The notes beneath the pieces were generated by a model that saw only the letters and a list, made by a program, of their open reading frames with translations, was not told the DNA's origin and did not search any database. 64,000 nucleotides of DNA, from assembly GCF_001753205.1 (NCBI RefSeq), contig NZ_CP017560.1, positions 2,170,001 through 2,234,000 of the forward strand. Direction: 5' to 3'. Below are positions 18,314-26,404 of this stretch, piece after piece. The position numbers were made by a program, and so were the translations under genes. This DNA comes from Sporosarcina ureilytica. Its GTDB lineage: Bacteria > Bacillota > Bacilli > Bacillales_A > Planococcaceae. Numbering within the stretch: the stretch's first letter is position 1; every line of letters starts with the position of its first letter.

Positions 18314-18363
18314 AAACTCCCCCCCTAAATCATACTAACTAGTTCGTTAAATACTAAGCTTTA

Positions 18364-18430
18364 TCCTGTAAACTGCTCCTATTACTGAATAGGCGCTAAT
18401 CCTAATTAAAGAATTGCGCCCGATTGCGGC
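18364..18430 (-). repeat. Cassette palindrome (full)
   Basis: Left end TCCTGTAAACTGCTCC, centre AGGCGC...GCGCC, right end GCGCCCGATTGCGG; the right end touches the stop codon of the downstream-positioned phosphotransferase gene. The left end begins shortly upstream of the kinase gene. Confidence 0.75.
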
Positions 18431-19294
18431 TTATAGCAACATTTTTTTTAGGATTGAAAAATTCTTCTCAAGAAATGAAGCGTTCTTTTCAATTCCACGA
18501 CGTTTACACCAGCCAATACTATTAAAAGCATCTGTAAATTGATAAAAAGGCAACACAACTTCGAAATCAATTAATGGTCTTATGGTGTTATAACCTTCTT
18601 GATAGGACTGATACAAGGAAATATCGAAGCTTAAAAAATCACGGTACAGTTTGGTGAAATCGATTTCTGTTGAGCCAAATCGTACACTTTCAAAATCTAT
18701 CATGCCCGTGACTTTATCTCCAGCAACAATTATATTTGCTGGACGAAAATCCATATGTATAAAGCTCGGGCCATCTGAAGGAGGGAGCTGAAGTTTCATA
18801 TTTTCGAACTTTTCAATGGACTGTTTGTATAAACTTTCATCCAAAACTTCCTTTACATCCTCAGCAAAACTATAAAATTGACGTTCCACAAAATTAGACC
18901 AGTTCGGAAACTCATTTTGTATGCCGGTTAACTGTAACGTAGTTGGTGGCTGAATTTGATGCATAGAAGCATGGAGGATCCCAACCTGAAACGCTACTGT
19001 TGGTAAAGCTTTATTTGTTAGCGGTTGCCCTTTTAATTCGGATAATAAAAACGCACCGGGACATTCTTCATCACCAGACCAATAATCCAACATCTTAGGA
19101 ATGGAAACTCTATCTTTTATGATTTCATAGGCTTCCAACTCTCGCTGACATTTCAACTTTGTGTAAGGCATTTTTAAAAAGACATTTTCTCCATTAAGCA
19201 AATGGCATTTATAAACTGTTGAACTATGAGAATCTTCAACCTCATTAATTGATAACACATTCAATTCGAATTGTTGAATGACTCGATTTAACAT
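18431..19294 (-). CDS. Aminoglycoside-phosphotransferase-family kinase
   Basis: 287-residue protein with the APH/choline-kinase fold. The catalytic loop HMDFRPANI is at residues 180-188 (Asp as base) and the metal-binding IDFESVRFG at about 199-207. Family members phosphorylate aminoglycosides, homoserine, choline or other small molecules; the target here is unknown and resistance should not be assumed. GAGGGG precedes the ATG. It lies between two full palindromes, with its stop codon adjoining one, so it looks like a cassette gene. Confidence 0.85.
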   Translation of the reverse strand: MLNRVIQQFELNVLSINEVEDSHSSTVYKCHLLNGENVFLKMPYTKLKCQRELEAYEIIKDRVSIPKMLDYWSGDEECPGAFLLSELKGQPLTNKALPTVAFQVGILHASMHQIQPPTTLQLTGIQNEFPNWSNFVERQFYSFAEDVKEVLDESLYKQSIEKFENMKLQLPPSDGPSFIHMDFRPANIIVAGDKVTGMIDFESVRFGSTEIDFTKLYRDFLSFDISLYQSYQEGYNTIRPLIDFEVVLPFYQFTDAFNSIGWCKRRGIEKNASFLEKNFSILKKMLL

Positions 19295-19324
19295 CCAACC
19301 CCTCGCTCTTTCTTTAAAGTTTTA

Positions 19325-19390
19325 TGCCACAATCTGGCCCATATGATGAATAGGCGCAGTTCCTTATTCAATAAGTGCGCCCGTTAGGGG
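19325..19390 (-). repeat. Cassette palindrome (full)
   Basis: Left end GCCACAATCTGGCCC, inner AGGCGCA/TGCGCC hairpin, right end GCGCCCGTTAGGGG. It lies about 30 bases upstream of the phosphotransferase start and 7 bases from the VOC stop codon. Confidence 0.85.
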
Positions 19391-19397
19391 AGGAGTT

Positions 19398-19853
19398 TTA
19401 TTTATTTATCTCGTTCCACTTACTCAAATACATTCGTTCTGTTAGCTTGTTGGGATTATCTATTTTACAAATAAATTCTAAACTATTACCATCAGGGTCA
19501 TTAAAATGAATTTTAGCGTGTGCATAATCCTTGTGAGGCATAACAAAAGGTTCAATCGGTTTAAACCCAAATGCTTCTCTAGGTTTATATCCATTATTTC
19601 TGAGCCAGTTAACAGAGTTCTTTAACCCTTCTAACGATACTTGAAAAGCTATATGTCTTATCGAAGGATGGTATTCAAGTTCTACTTTATCGGTTTCCCA
19701 TATTCCCAACCAACTTTTTTCTTTTACAATCCACAAAAATGCTAATCTATCCCCAACGATATGATCAAATTCAAGCCCAAGACCAGTGTAGAATTCTATC
19801 GAACGCTTTAAATCACTTACTGGTAAATGCGCTTCATATAATCCCTTTATAAT
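19398..19853 (-). CDS. VOC-family protein, cassette copy 1, start codon changed to ATT
   Basis: The frame encodes a complete 151-residue glyoxalase/bleomycin-resistance-like protein beginning KGLYEAHLPVSDLKRSIEFY and ending in HFNDPDGNSLEFIC, where His and Glu would bind metal. GGAGG is present, but the codon at the expected start (19851-19853) is ATT; the near-identical copy at 22561-23016 has ATG there. It might be translated weakly from ATT, or from an internal TTG giving a truncated product. Probably inactive or poorly expressed. Confidence 0.7.
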   Translation of the reverse strand: MIKGLYEAHLPVSDLKRSIEFYTGLGLEFDHIVGDRLAFLWIVKEKSWLGIWETDKVELEYHPSIRHIAFQVSLEGLKNSVNWLRNNGYKPREAFGFKPIEPFVMPHKDYAHAKIHFNDPDGNSLEFICKIDNPNKLTERMYLSKWNEINK

Positions 19854-20023
19854 TCAAAAAACCTCCAATTTTTCTATTTTACAAAGCTAAAGTCTCCTAG
19901 TGTATTATTTTCCTTGTTAAACTATTTGGTGCATTAGTTGAACAAGAAAAGAGCCCTCTAAGCAGCTTAATGATCTTCAAGTAAAGCATCTTTAACTTCA
20001 AACAATAAACTTCCCTCCCAATT

Positions 20024-20082
20024 ACTCCGCATAATGGCCCTGTCGTTGAACGCTTGATCGGAAATCGCGCCCGTTAATTGAA
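20024..20082 (-). repeat. Cassette palindrome
   Basis: ACTCCGCATAATGGCCC at the left, CGCGCCCGTTAATTGAA at the right, directly abutting the acetyltransferase stop codon at 20083. Confidence 0.8.
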
Positions 20083-20571
20083 TTAAACTTTAAACGTTTG
20101 AATTAGACATAACTCTTTATCAATTAAATCTTGTCTTTCGTTAGTTTCAATATTTAATCCAGTATAAACTTTTTTCCAAAATGCAACTGCACGTTTATTT
20201 TCAACAACCTGTATTATAAAATATTGCCCCGGTTTCTCTTCAAATATTTTTCTAGCAGCTTGTACAGCCAATCCCTTACCTTTGTATTGATTAAGTATAA
20301 AAAAATCGTTTATTCCATAATCATTGCTTTTTTTCAAAAACGGGCGTTCTAATAGCAATATAAAACCAATAGTTTTTTCATTCAACGTTATAAAATAGGG
20401 TGATAATCCATCTACTCTCCAGAAATCATCCAATTCCTCATAATGAAAAGCACCGTCTTCACCTAAATTTAAATTCATAGTGAAATTCGAAAGCTCGTGA
20501 AGATACAATGAATAAAGGTTACGCAAAATAGGTTTTTCTGATTCCAAAACTTCTTTGAGAATAATAGTCAA
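20083..20571 (-). CDS. GNAT-family N-acetyltransferase
   Basis: 162-residue acetyl-CoA-dependent acyltransferase. The acetyl-CoA motif is read as QYKGKGLAVQAARKIF, with DFFILNQY before it, and VENKRAVAFWKKVY is the usual C-terminal signature. Substrate unknown. It is bounded by a palindrome at each end, the downstream one touching the stop codon. Confidence 0.85.
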   Translation of the reverse strand: MTIILKEVLESEKPILRNLYSLYLHELSNFTMNLNLGEDGAFHYEELDDFWRVDGLSPYFITLNEKTIGFILLLERPFLKKSNDYGINDFFILNQYKGKGLAVQAARKIFEEKPGQYFIIQVVENKRAVAFWKKVYTGLNIETNERQDLIDKELCLIQTFKV

Positions 20572-20683
20572 TTTATAATACCCCTTCTCTTTTTACTAAT
20601 TAAAGCAATTAGCTGTTTCTTCTTTTAAAATTCAAACATAATATCTTTTTCAACCAACTTTGTCTAATAACCCAATAAGTCTT

Positions 20684-20746
20684 TCTCCACAATCTGGCCG
20701 ATTGCTTTGTAAGCACTTTTGCTTTTCAGTTAACGCGTCCGAGGCA
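20684..20746 (-). repeat. Cassette palindrome (diverged right end)
   Basis: Left end TCTCCACAATCTGGCC is well conserved; the right end ACGCGTCCGAGGCATGAA is diverged. It follows a truncated membrane-protein gene. Confidence 0.7.
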
Positions 20747-20783
20747 TGAAGCAAAATTGTCTATCACTAGCACCTGAATACTT

Positions 20784-20956
20784 TTATGCTTTATTTTCCG
20801 AAACAATACTTGCCACGCCAAATATAAATAGCAGTAAAATACCAATCAGTGAAGGCGTAGACCATGCAATACGCGGATCAAAAAGCTGGAAGAGAAATGT
20901 GAAAACAGGGACGAAGCAGATGGTCATCATAACGAAAAAAGGCTCGCAATAGGTGC
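20784..20956 (-). pseudogene. C-terminal remnant of a membrane protein cut by the IS element
   Basis: About 57 residues remain, with two hydrophobic segments (FFVMMTICFVPVFTFLF and SLIGILLLFIFGVASI) and a hydrophilic end SENKA. The frame runs into the left end of the IS3-family element. The missing N-terminal part is not found on the far side of the IS, so the insertion was accompanied or followed by a deletion. Confidence 0.6.
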
Positions 20957-20990
20957 TGCACCCCAAAAGTTAGAGTTAAAAAACTAACTT

Positions 20991-21569
20991 TTGGGGTGTT
21001 TTTATATGGCTAAATATAGTTTAGAGTTTAAATTTAAAGTGGTGAGAGAATATCTTGAAGGTACTTTAGGATATAGATTACTGGCGCGAAAATATGGTAT
21101 TCCAAGTAAATCGCCAATTGAAAGTTGGGTTCAAGCATATAAAGCATTTGGTGAAGATGGATTACGTAGAAAACGTTCTAAGAAGGTTTACTCTGTTCAA
21201 TTTAAGTTGGATGTATTACACTTTATAAAACGAACAGGCGCTTCATACCAAGATACAGCAATTGAATTTAACATGAATAATCCATCTTTGATTGCGAACT
21301 GGAAAAGAACTTTTCTAAAAGAAGGTGTAGAAGGGCTTAAACCTAAATCGAAAGGGTGTCCTACTATGTCTAAAGATAAAAAAGCGAAACCAGTGAAAAC
21401 AGAGGAGAAAATGTCTCGTGAAGAACAACTAGAACGTGAAAATGAACTTCTTCGCTTAGAAATTGCATACTTAAAAAAGTTAGACGCTTTTCAGGAGAAT
21501 CCGAATGCCTTCCTAGAAAAGCACAAGCAGCAATGGCATTCGAACTCAAAGAAGAAGGGTTCAAATTAA
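20991..21569 (+). CDS. IS3-family transposase OrfA
   Basis: 192 residues with two helix-turn-helix units (RLLARKYGIPSKSPIESW and QDTAIEFNMNNPSLIANW) for binding the IS ends and a leucine-zipper-like helix (EEQLERENELLRLEIAYLKKL). The sequence A AAA AAG at 21473-21479 is in the right phase for -1 slippage, which would fuse this protein to OrfB to make the active transposase. Confidence 0.92.
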   Translation: MGCFYMAKYSLEFKFKVVREYLEGTLGYRLLARKYGIPSKSPIESWVQAYKAFGEDGLRRKRSKKVYSVQFKLDVLHFIKRTGASYQDTAIEFNMNNPSLIANWKRTFLKEGVEGLKPKSKGCPTMSKDKKAKPVKTEEKMSREEQLERENELLRLEIAYLKKLDAFQENPNAFLEKHKQQWHSNSKKKGSN

Positions 21570-22396
21570 AAGATGTATTATTGGTAGTCGGTATTCCAGA
21601 GGCAACCTATCACTATCAAATCCAACAATTGAAGCAAGCAGACCCAGACGAAGAATTGAAAGAGGTTATTCTTGATCTTTTCCAAAAACATGAAGGCAAA
21701 TATGGATATCGTCGCATTCATTTAGCATTAAGAAATCAAGGATATTTGATTAATCATAAAAAAGTTCAACGAATCATGGGCGATTTAGGGTTAAAATGTG
21801 TGAAATTCACTCGTAAGTCACGATACAATTCATACAAAGGTACTGTTGGGAAAGTAGCCAAAAATCGCTTGAACCGTAGATTTAACACGTCAATCCGCCT
21901 GCAAAAATTAGTAACCGATGTCACTGAATTTAAGTGTCTAGACGACGAAAAACTGTATCTAAACCCTATTTTAGATTTATATAACGGAGAAATTATTTCT
22001 TTCGGAATCTCCAAGAGACCTACATTGGATTTAGTACTGGAACCATTAAAAGAAGCAGTAAGAGTCATTAAAACTGAAGCTGAATATCGAACAACAATAC
22101 ATTCCGATCAAGGTTGGCATTATCAACATCAAAAATGGATTAAGACATTAAAGAAAAATAAAGTCTTCCAAAGTATGTCTAGAAAAGCAACCTGTGCTGA
22201 TAACGCTGTAATGGAAAATTTCTTCGGGATTTTAAAGCAAGAAATTTATTACGGTGAAGAATTATTGTCTTATCATAAGCTTAAACAAAAAATAGAACAG
22301 TATATTGATTACTACAATAACGAACGAATAAAAGTAAAATTGGCCGGTTTAAGTCCAATACAATACCGAACTCAAACCAGCCAAACAGCTGCATAA
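21533..22396 (+). CDS. IS3-family transposase OrfB (DDE integrase domain)
   Basis: 287 residues from the first ATG, but the frame is open upstream to the slippery site. The N-terminal HTH_21 part (KHEGKYGYRRIHLALRNQGY) precedes the catalytic core with Asp in VTDVTEF, Asp in HSDQGWHYQH and Glu in NAVMENFFGILKQE, that is a complete DDE triad. Normally made only as the OrfAB fusion. It appears intact, so the element may still be active. Confidence 0.93.
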   Translation: MAFELKEEGFKLKDVLLVVGIPEATYHYQIQQLKQADPDEELKEVILDLFQKHEGKYGYRRIHLALRNQGYLINHKKVQRIMGDLGLKCVKFTRKSRYNSYKGTVGKVAKNRLNRRFNTSIRLQKLVTDVTEFKCLDDEKLYLNPILDLYNGEIISFGISKRPTLDLVLEPLKEAVRVIKTEAEYRTTIHSDQGWHYQHQKWIKTLKKNKVFQSMSRKATCADNAVMENFFGILKQEIYYGEELLSYHKLKQKIEQYIDYYNNERIKVKLAGLSPIQYRTQTSQTAA

Positions 22397-22424
22397 TAAA
22401 AACTCTAACTTTTAGGGGTCACTA

Positions 22425-22449
22425 CCCAATCGCGCCCTTTAATTGAATA
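22425..22449 (-). repeat. Half cassette palindrome beside the IS
   Basis: CCCAATCGCGCCCTTTAATTG is a right end; the left part is replaced by the IS. It overlaps the stop codon of the gene fragment at 22439-22534. Confidence 0.65.
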
Positions 22450-22534
22450 ACTGATTTATTTTGCTGTCATCTTTCAAATATTTCTGTGCAAGTTTTTCTG
22501 CTTCTCTTTCATGTTCATTTTCTAATTCATGGAG
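22439..22534 (-). pseudogene. 31-residue C-terminal gene fragment between two palindrome halves
   Basis: The minus strand encodes a charged helical end (LHELENEHEREAEKL and so on to NQLFN, stop). The stop codon overlaps one right end and the 5' side is cut at another half palindrome (GTAATCTCC junction at about 22535). There is no start codon. It appears to be the tail of a lost cassette gene. Confidence 0.5.
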
Positions 22535-22535
22535 A

Positions 22536-22556
22536 TTACGCACCCGTTAGTGGAGG
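22536..22556 (-). repeat. Half cassette palindrome
   Basis: ATTACGCACCCGTTAGTGGAG is the right conserved end, five bases from the stop codon of the second VOC copy. Identity with the first VOC copy begins inside it. Confidence 0.7.
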
Positions 22557-22560
22557 AGTT

Positions 22561-23016
22561 TTATTTATTTATCTCGTTCCACTTACTCAAATACATTTGT
22601 TCTGTTAGCTTCTTGGGATTATCTATTTTACAAATAAACTCTAGACTATTACCATCAGGGTCATTAAAATGAATTTTAGCGTGTGCATAATCCTTGTGAG
22701 GCATAACAAAAGGTTCAATCGGTTTAAACCCAAATGCCTCTCTAGGTTTATATCCTTTATTTCTGAGCCAGTTAACAGAGTTCTTTAACCCTTCTAACGA
22801 TACTTGAAAAGCTATATGTCTTATCGAAGGATGGTATTCAAGTTCTACTTTATCGGTTTCCCATATTCCCAACCAACTTTTATCTTTTACAATCCACAAA
22901 AATGCTTATCTATCCTCAACGATATGATCAAGTTCAAGCCCAAGACCAGTGTAGAACTCTATCGAACGCTTTAAATCACTTACTGGTAAATGCGCTTCAT
23001 ATAATCCCTTTATCAT
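22561..23016 (-). pseudogene. VOC-family protein, cassette copy 2, with internal stop codon
   Basis: Nearly identical to the gene at 19398-19853 and of exactly the same length (456 bases), with the ATG start present. Codon TTA, intact in copy 1, is TAA here (in GAT AGA TAA GCA), stopping the protein at about residue 39. Downstream residues stay in frame and conserved (DPDGNSLEFIC). Inactive unless an internal TTG restart is used. Confidence 0.85.
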
Positions 23017-23180
23017 TCAAAAAACCTCCAATTTTTCTATTTTACAAAGCTAAAGTCTCCTAGTGTATTATTTTCCTTGTTAAACTATTTGGTGCATTAG
23101 TTGAACAAGAAATGAGCCATCTAAGCAGCTCAATGATCTTCAAGTAAAGGACCTTATAACGGTACTCCGACTTACATTTA

Positions 23181-23585
23181 TTAAGAATCTTTTCTTTGAT
23201 TATTGGTACTCTTAAACATATATCTAATACCCCTGCCTGCAAGTGGTTCATCTTCATATCTTGGTAACACGTGAAAATGCGAATGGAATATATGCTGCCC
23301 TCCAACTTCACCACAATTCCAACCAAGGTTGTACCCCTGCGGTTGATAATTTTCGTCTAAGTATCTCTTCACATCTTGAAGAAGTGCGTGTGTAGCATTC
23401 CATTCCTCAAGCGTTAAGTCAAAAGCAGTTTCCCTATGTTTCCTTGGTATAATTATTCCTGCACCTTCGAGTTGAACACCTTCTTGCTTAGCCTGATCTA
23501 ACTGTAAGAACATACAAAACTCATTGCTCATAATTACGTTTTGAGTTGGTTCTAACTCTGGATAGCAAAATATACAATCTTTCAT
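23181..23585 (-). CDS. HIT-family (histidine triad) hydrolase
   Basis: 134-residue protein with N-terminal CIFCYPE and the triad HIFHSHFHVLPRY near residue 100, the nucleotide-binding H-x-H-x-H motif of HIT proteins, which hydrolyse nucleotide phosphoramidates or dinucleoside polyphosphates. GGGGGAG precedes the ATG. It lies in the first array; a full palindrome precedes its start, but none separates it from VOC copy 2, where the duplicated DNA ends abruptly at about 23149. Confidence 0.88.
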   Translation of the reverse strand: MKDCIFCYPELEPTQNVIMSNEFCMFLQLDQAKQEGVQLEGAGIIIPRKHRETAFDLTLEEWNATHALLQDVKRYLDENYQPQGYNLGWNCGEVGGQHIFHSHFHVLPRYEDEPLAGRGIRYMFKSTNNQRKDS

Positions 23586-23624
23586 CTCTTTCTCCCCCGA
23601 CTACTATTTTTCACATTCTCTCAC

Positions 23625-23691
23625 TTCATAAAATGGCCTGATTAAAGAAAAGGCGCACTGCCTTTTTCAATAAGTGCGCCCGATTGCTGTA
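23625..23691 (-). repeat. Cassette palindrome (full)
   Basis: TTCATAAAATGGCC at the left, AGGCGCACTG/AAGTGCGCC inner stem, CGATTGCTGTAT at the right, ending 4 bases before the Nudix stop codon. Confidence 0.8.
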
Positions 23692-23694
23692 TAG

Positions 23695-24192
23695 TTAAGG
23701 TCTTTTTACTAACAAAGCATGATTAAGTGCTTCTTGAAATATCTCATGCCATTCGTGATGATAATCAGGGGCTTTATTAGGATTCACAAAAATTCTTTGA
23801 GTGGATTCATACTCGCTTGAAAATTGATGTAAATGGTCAATATCCATACGATAATATGCCTGGTATCCTACCTTGGGATAGGGGCTGTTTTCGATCCAAT
23901 TTGGATTTTCGTTATGGTCGACTTCGATACATCCAAGAAAATTGCATTTCCCTTCAGCGTCCCCTTCTTCCATAGCTTCACGTTTAAAACATTCCTCTGG
24001 AGACTCATTTAATTCAATATGACCTCCTGGAATGTCCCATCCACGGTGTTTGAGGTCAATCAATAACAACTCGTTCTTATAAAAGCAAAATCCATGAACA
24101 CTTGTAATTAAATTACATGGTGGCATTTTGCTTTTAGGCTTCCATGTCAATTTAACCTTACCGTTTCCCCAAGTCACATAAATTGTCGTCAT
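23695..24192 (-). CDS. Nudix hydrolase
   Basis: 165 residues with a Nudix box read as GHIELNESPEECFKREAMEEGD (G-x5-E-x7-REAMEEG), the metal and pyrophosphate-binding loop-helix of the family. Substrate, a nucleoside-diphosphate derivative, is unknown. The ATG at 24192 is chosen because GGAGGGG stands before it. Cassette gene with palindromes on both sides. Confidence 0.9.
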   Translation of the reverse strand: MTTIYVTWGNGKVKLTWKPKSKMPPCNLITSVHGFCFYKNELLLIDLKHRGWDIPGGHIELNESPEECFKREAMEEGDAEGKCNFLGCIEVDHNENPNWIENSPYPKVGYQAYYRMDIDHLHQFSSEYESTQRIFVNPNKAPDYHHEWHEIFQEALNHALLVKRP

Positions 24193-24230
24193 ATTCCCCT
24201 CCAAAATCCATCGTAAATTCTTCTTTTTTA

Positions 24231-24325
24231 TTCAACATAATGGCCCGTTTGTTTTAATATAGTCTCCAGAAGGCATCCCTATTGCCAATAGACGGTATAT
24301 GCAATAATCGCGCCCGTTTGCCGCA
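24231..24325 (-). repeat. Cassette palindrome (long variant)
   Basis: Left end CAACATAATGGCCCG, right end CGCGCCCGTTTGCCG, with a longer 95-base body containing CCAGAAGGCAT/ATTGCCAATAG-type pairings. The right end is 3 bases from the acetyltransferase stop codon. Confidence 0.7.
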
Positions 24326-24328
24326 ATA

Positions 24329-24814
24329 TTACACTGTTAAACACATTTGAACTGTTTTCAGAATATGCCCATCAAAGTTATCATCGTATTCTTTAACTGT
24401 CTTAAATCCTTTTGCTTCATAAAATGTTTTTCCGATATTATTTTCTTTCTCAACATCAATATAAATTTCTTTGACGTTTTCTAATTCCTTGATACCTTTT
24501 TGCAATAATGCAGTACCGATACCCTTACCTTGATAGTCGGGGTAGAGATAGATTGCACTTAACTCTGACTGCCCTCCATTGTTTACTGGTGTGAAATTGG
24601 CAAAACCTATGATTTTATCTTCCATTTCTGCTACGAAAATAAACGATCCATTTAATCGTCTCTTCATCATTTCATCACTGTATGCAGCCTTCAAAAAGTT
24701 CTCCTGTATATTGTGTGGTATTATTCCATCATAGGTTGCATTCCAGCTCTTTTTCGCCACATCTTGAACCTGCTTAATATCTTCTTTTTTCATTTCACGA
24801 ATCATAAAACTCAT
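24329..24814 (-). CDS. GNAT-family N-acetyltransferase
   Basis: 161 residues with YPDYQGKGIGTALLQKG, the acetyl-CoA pyrophosphate-binding motif, and NNIGKTFYEAKGFKTV near the end, both typical of GNAT enzymes. Substrate unknown. It is preceded by GGGGGA and lies in the cassette array. Confidence 0.88.
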   Translation of the reverse strand: MSFMIREMKKEDIKQVQDVAKKSWNATYDGIIPHNIQENFLKAAYSDEMMKRRLNGSFIFVAEMEDKIIGFANFTPVNNGGQSELSAIYLYPDYQGKGIGTALLQKGIKELENVKEIYIDVEKENNIGKTFYEAKGFKTVKEYDDNFDGHILKTVQMCLTV

Positions 24815-24845
24815 TTTTACTATCCCCCTTCATTTAACACGGCTT

Positions 24846-24895
24846 TATTCCAGATTTTCGCCCTATAAACGAAACTTAAACAGTCTAGCTAATTG
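24846..24895 (-). repeat. Very degenerate cassette palindrome
   Basis: TTCCAGATTTTCGCCC resembles the left end; the right part (CTAGCTAATTGC) is barely recognisable. Listed for its position between two array genes. Confidence 0.35.
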
Positions 24896-25065
24896 CTTTG
24901 ATTTTGTTTTCTTTTATAGAAATAAATGACATTAAAAACACTGGATAATGCCACCATTAACCACAACCATTTTAAAGTCTGATTAAAATTAAAAGCAATA
25001 ATGGAATTTGTTACTAAAAGAATTGCAACTAGGATTGAAAGGTTAAACCCTGTCTTATTAGACAT
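24889..25065 (-). CDS. Small two-helix membrane protein
   Basis: 58 residues with two hydrophobic segments and a basic tail (YKRKQNQ). AGAGGAG precedes the ATG at 25065. Unknown function; the last gene of the first array. Confidence 0.6.
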   Translation of the reverse strand: MSNKTGFNLSILVAILLVTNSIIAFNFNQTLKWLWLMVALSSVFNVIYFYKRKQNQSN

Positions 25066-25408
25066 CTCTCTCATCTCCTCTCTTCTGAAATCCCTCAGGC
25101 TTGGGCCTTATATGAGTCGCATGCGCTACAAAAGCAATATTCCGACATTTCATATTTTCATATATTGAAATCTAACACCTTATGTATATACTAACATAAG
25201 GATTAGATTTTATTTGAAAACATTCTGAACCTTTCGCCTTTCACGTTAATTTTAATTATCATGTTTGATTGAGTGACCCGTAACTCGCATTAGAAAAAAC
25301 GGCGTCACTAATCCGACAATAATATGTGAAGTTTAATTAAATGATTGCAACTTTTTTAAATATGAATCGACTCACTTATAAGGAAGACGATGCAGGGAGC
25401 CCAAATAT

Positions 25409-25915
25409 ATGTCTAAAAACAATCCATTTTACTTAATAGAGGAGATTTACAATGAACATTATCGTTATTTAAAGAACTTTTTAATTGGATTAACGAAAAG
25501 TGATGAAATAGCGGATGACATTATTCAAGAATTATTTGCAAAGATACTCATGACACCTACTAGAATTCTCGAAGTGAATTATATGAAAAGTTGGTTAGTC
25601 AAATGTGCAAAGAACACTTTAATTGATTATTACTGAAAAAAGAAACCCAAGTTGTTAAACGATGAAAATATTATTGAATCACTATTGGTTGACAATTTCA
25701 CACCGGAAGTAAGTGTGCTAATCAATCATGAATTAGAGACCATTTTAAACCAGTATTCTACGACTGATCGAGCCATTATTCTCGCAAAAGAATACTATGG
25801 TTATCAGTATACAGAAATTAGCGAACTACTAAACATGCCTGTATCCACATTAAAGTCTAGAGTTTTCAGAATGAGAAAAAGTATCATCCAAAGGAGGCAA
25901 TCAAATGAATCATGA
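25409..25915 (+). pseudogene. ECF-family RNA polymerase sigma factor interrupted by TGA
   Basis: The first 75 residues hold sigma region 2 (EIYNEHYRYLKNFLIGL, then DEIADDIIQELFAKIL and SWLVKCAKNTLIDYY). After a TGA at 25634-25636 the same frame continues with KKKPKLLNDENIIESLL and a complete region 4 (YGYQYTEISELLNMPVSTLKSRVFRMRKSI). CGA (Arg) to TGA would explain it by a single C-to-T change. Overall length (168 codons) is normal for this family. The anti-sigma gene overlaps the end by 11 bases. Confidence 0.85.
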
Positions 25916-26387
25916 TCAAAAAATTCATCTATTAGCCCAAGAGTTAATTCCAGTGATTAATGATTTAGATAATGAACCTAAAAAAATCATTTTAGATCAT
26001 ATGAAGGACTGTGCTGCCTGTAAAGATTTATATTCGAATACATTGGAATTTGAAGAGAATATGCCTGCGCTTAATCCTCCAGATGACATTGAGGTAAAGC
26101 CTTTGAAAAAACTTGTGCAGTTTAATACCGGCTTGAAATTGTTATTGGTGGCGATAAGAGGGTTGATTTTGTTTTACATTTTATACACAAGTATTCGTTT
26201 TTCTGGGACCGATTTAATAGACCTTTCTTTCGTCCAGCCAGCTATTTTTTTATTCTATACACCTGCTGTCATCTTTCTCTTGATATTCACGTTCACCTTT
26301 TTTAATAAAAAATGGTTGTGGGGATCTTTAGTAACTGATTTATTTATCATTCTATTCTTGGGTAAAGTATTACAGTTTTTCTTTTAA
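25905..26387 (+). CDS. Anti-sigma factor with zinc-finger-like N-terminus
   Basis: 160 residues. The motif HMKDCAACK near residue 40 is the H-x3-C-x2-C of ZAS anti-sigma domains; the C-terminal half has two or three membrane segments. It would bind the ECF sigma factor encoded just upstream, in an arrangement like YlaC/YlaD of Bacillus. Overlap with the sigma frame indicates translational coupling. Confidence 0.82.
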   Translation: MNHDQKIHLLAQELIPVINDLDNEPKKIILDHMKDCAACKDLYSNTLEFEENMPALNPPDDIEVKPLKKLVQFNTGLKLLLVAIRGLILFYILYTSIRFSGTDLIDLSFVQPAIFLFYTPAVIFLLIFTFTFFNKKWLWGSLVTDLFIILFLGKVLQFFF

Positions 26388-26404
26388 TAACGGGAGGGAT
26401 TCAC

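Larger units (their letters stand above)
20957..22421 (+). mobile_element. IS3-family insertion sequence
   Basis: 1,465 bp bounded by imperfect terminal inverted repeats (20957-20977 TGCACCCCAAAAGTTAGAGTT and 22401-22421, whose complement begins TGACCCCTAAAAG). It carries two overlapping transposase frames joined by a -1 frameshift site. No target duplication is seen at the borders (TGC on the left, CTA on the right), and different cassette remnants flank it, so the ends may come from recombination between two copies. Confidence 0.9.

Noticed and set aside
18364-18430. Reading the cassette palindromes as simple transcription terminators
   Set aside because: They lack T runs after the stem on the gene strand, and have long conserved outer ends that terminators do not need. 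Some termination activity remains possible.
23060-23326. 88-residue open frame overlapping the HIT gene
   Set aside because: It is a shadow of the HIT reading frame on the same strand; the HIT motifs decide the frame.
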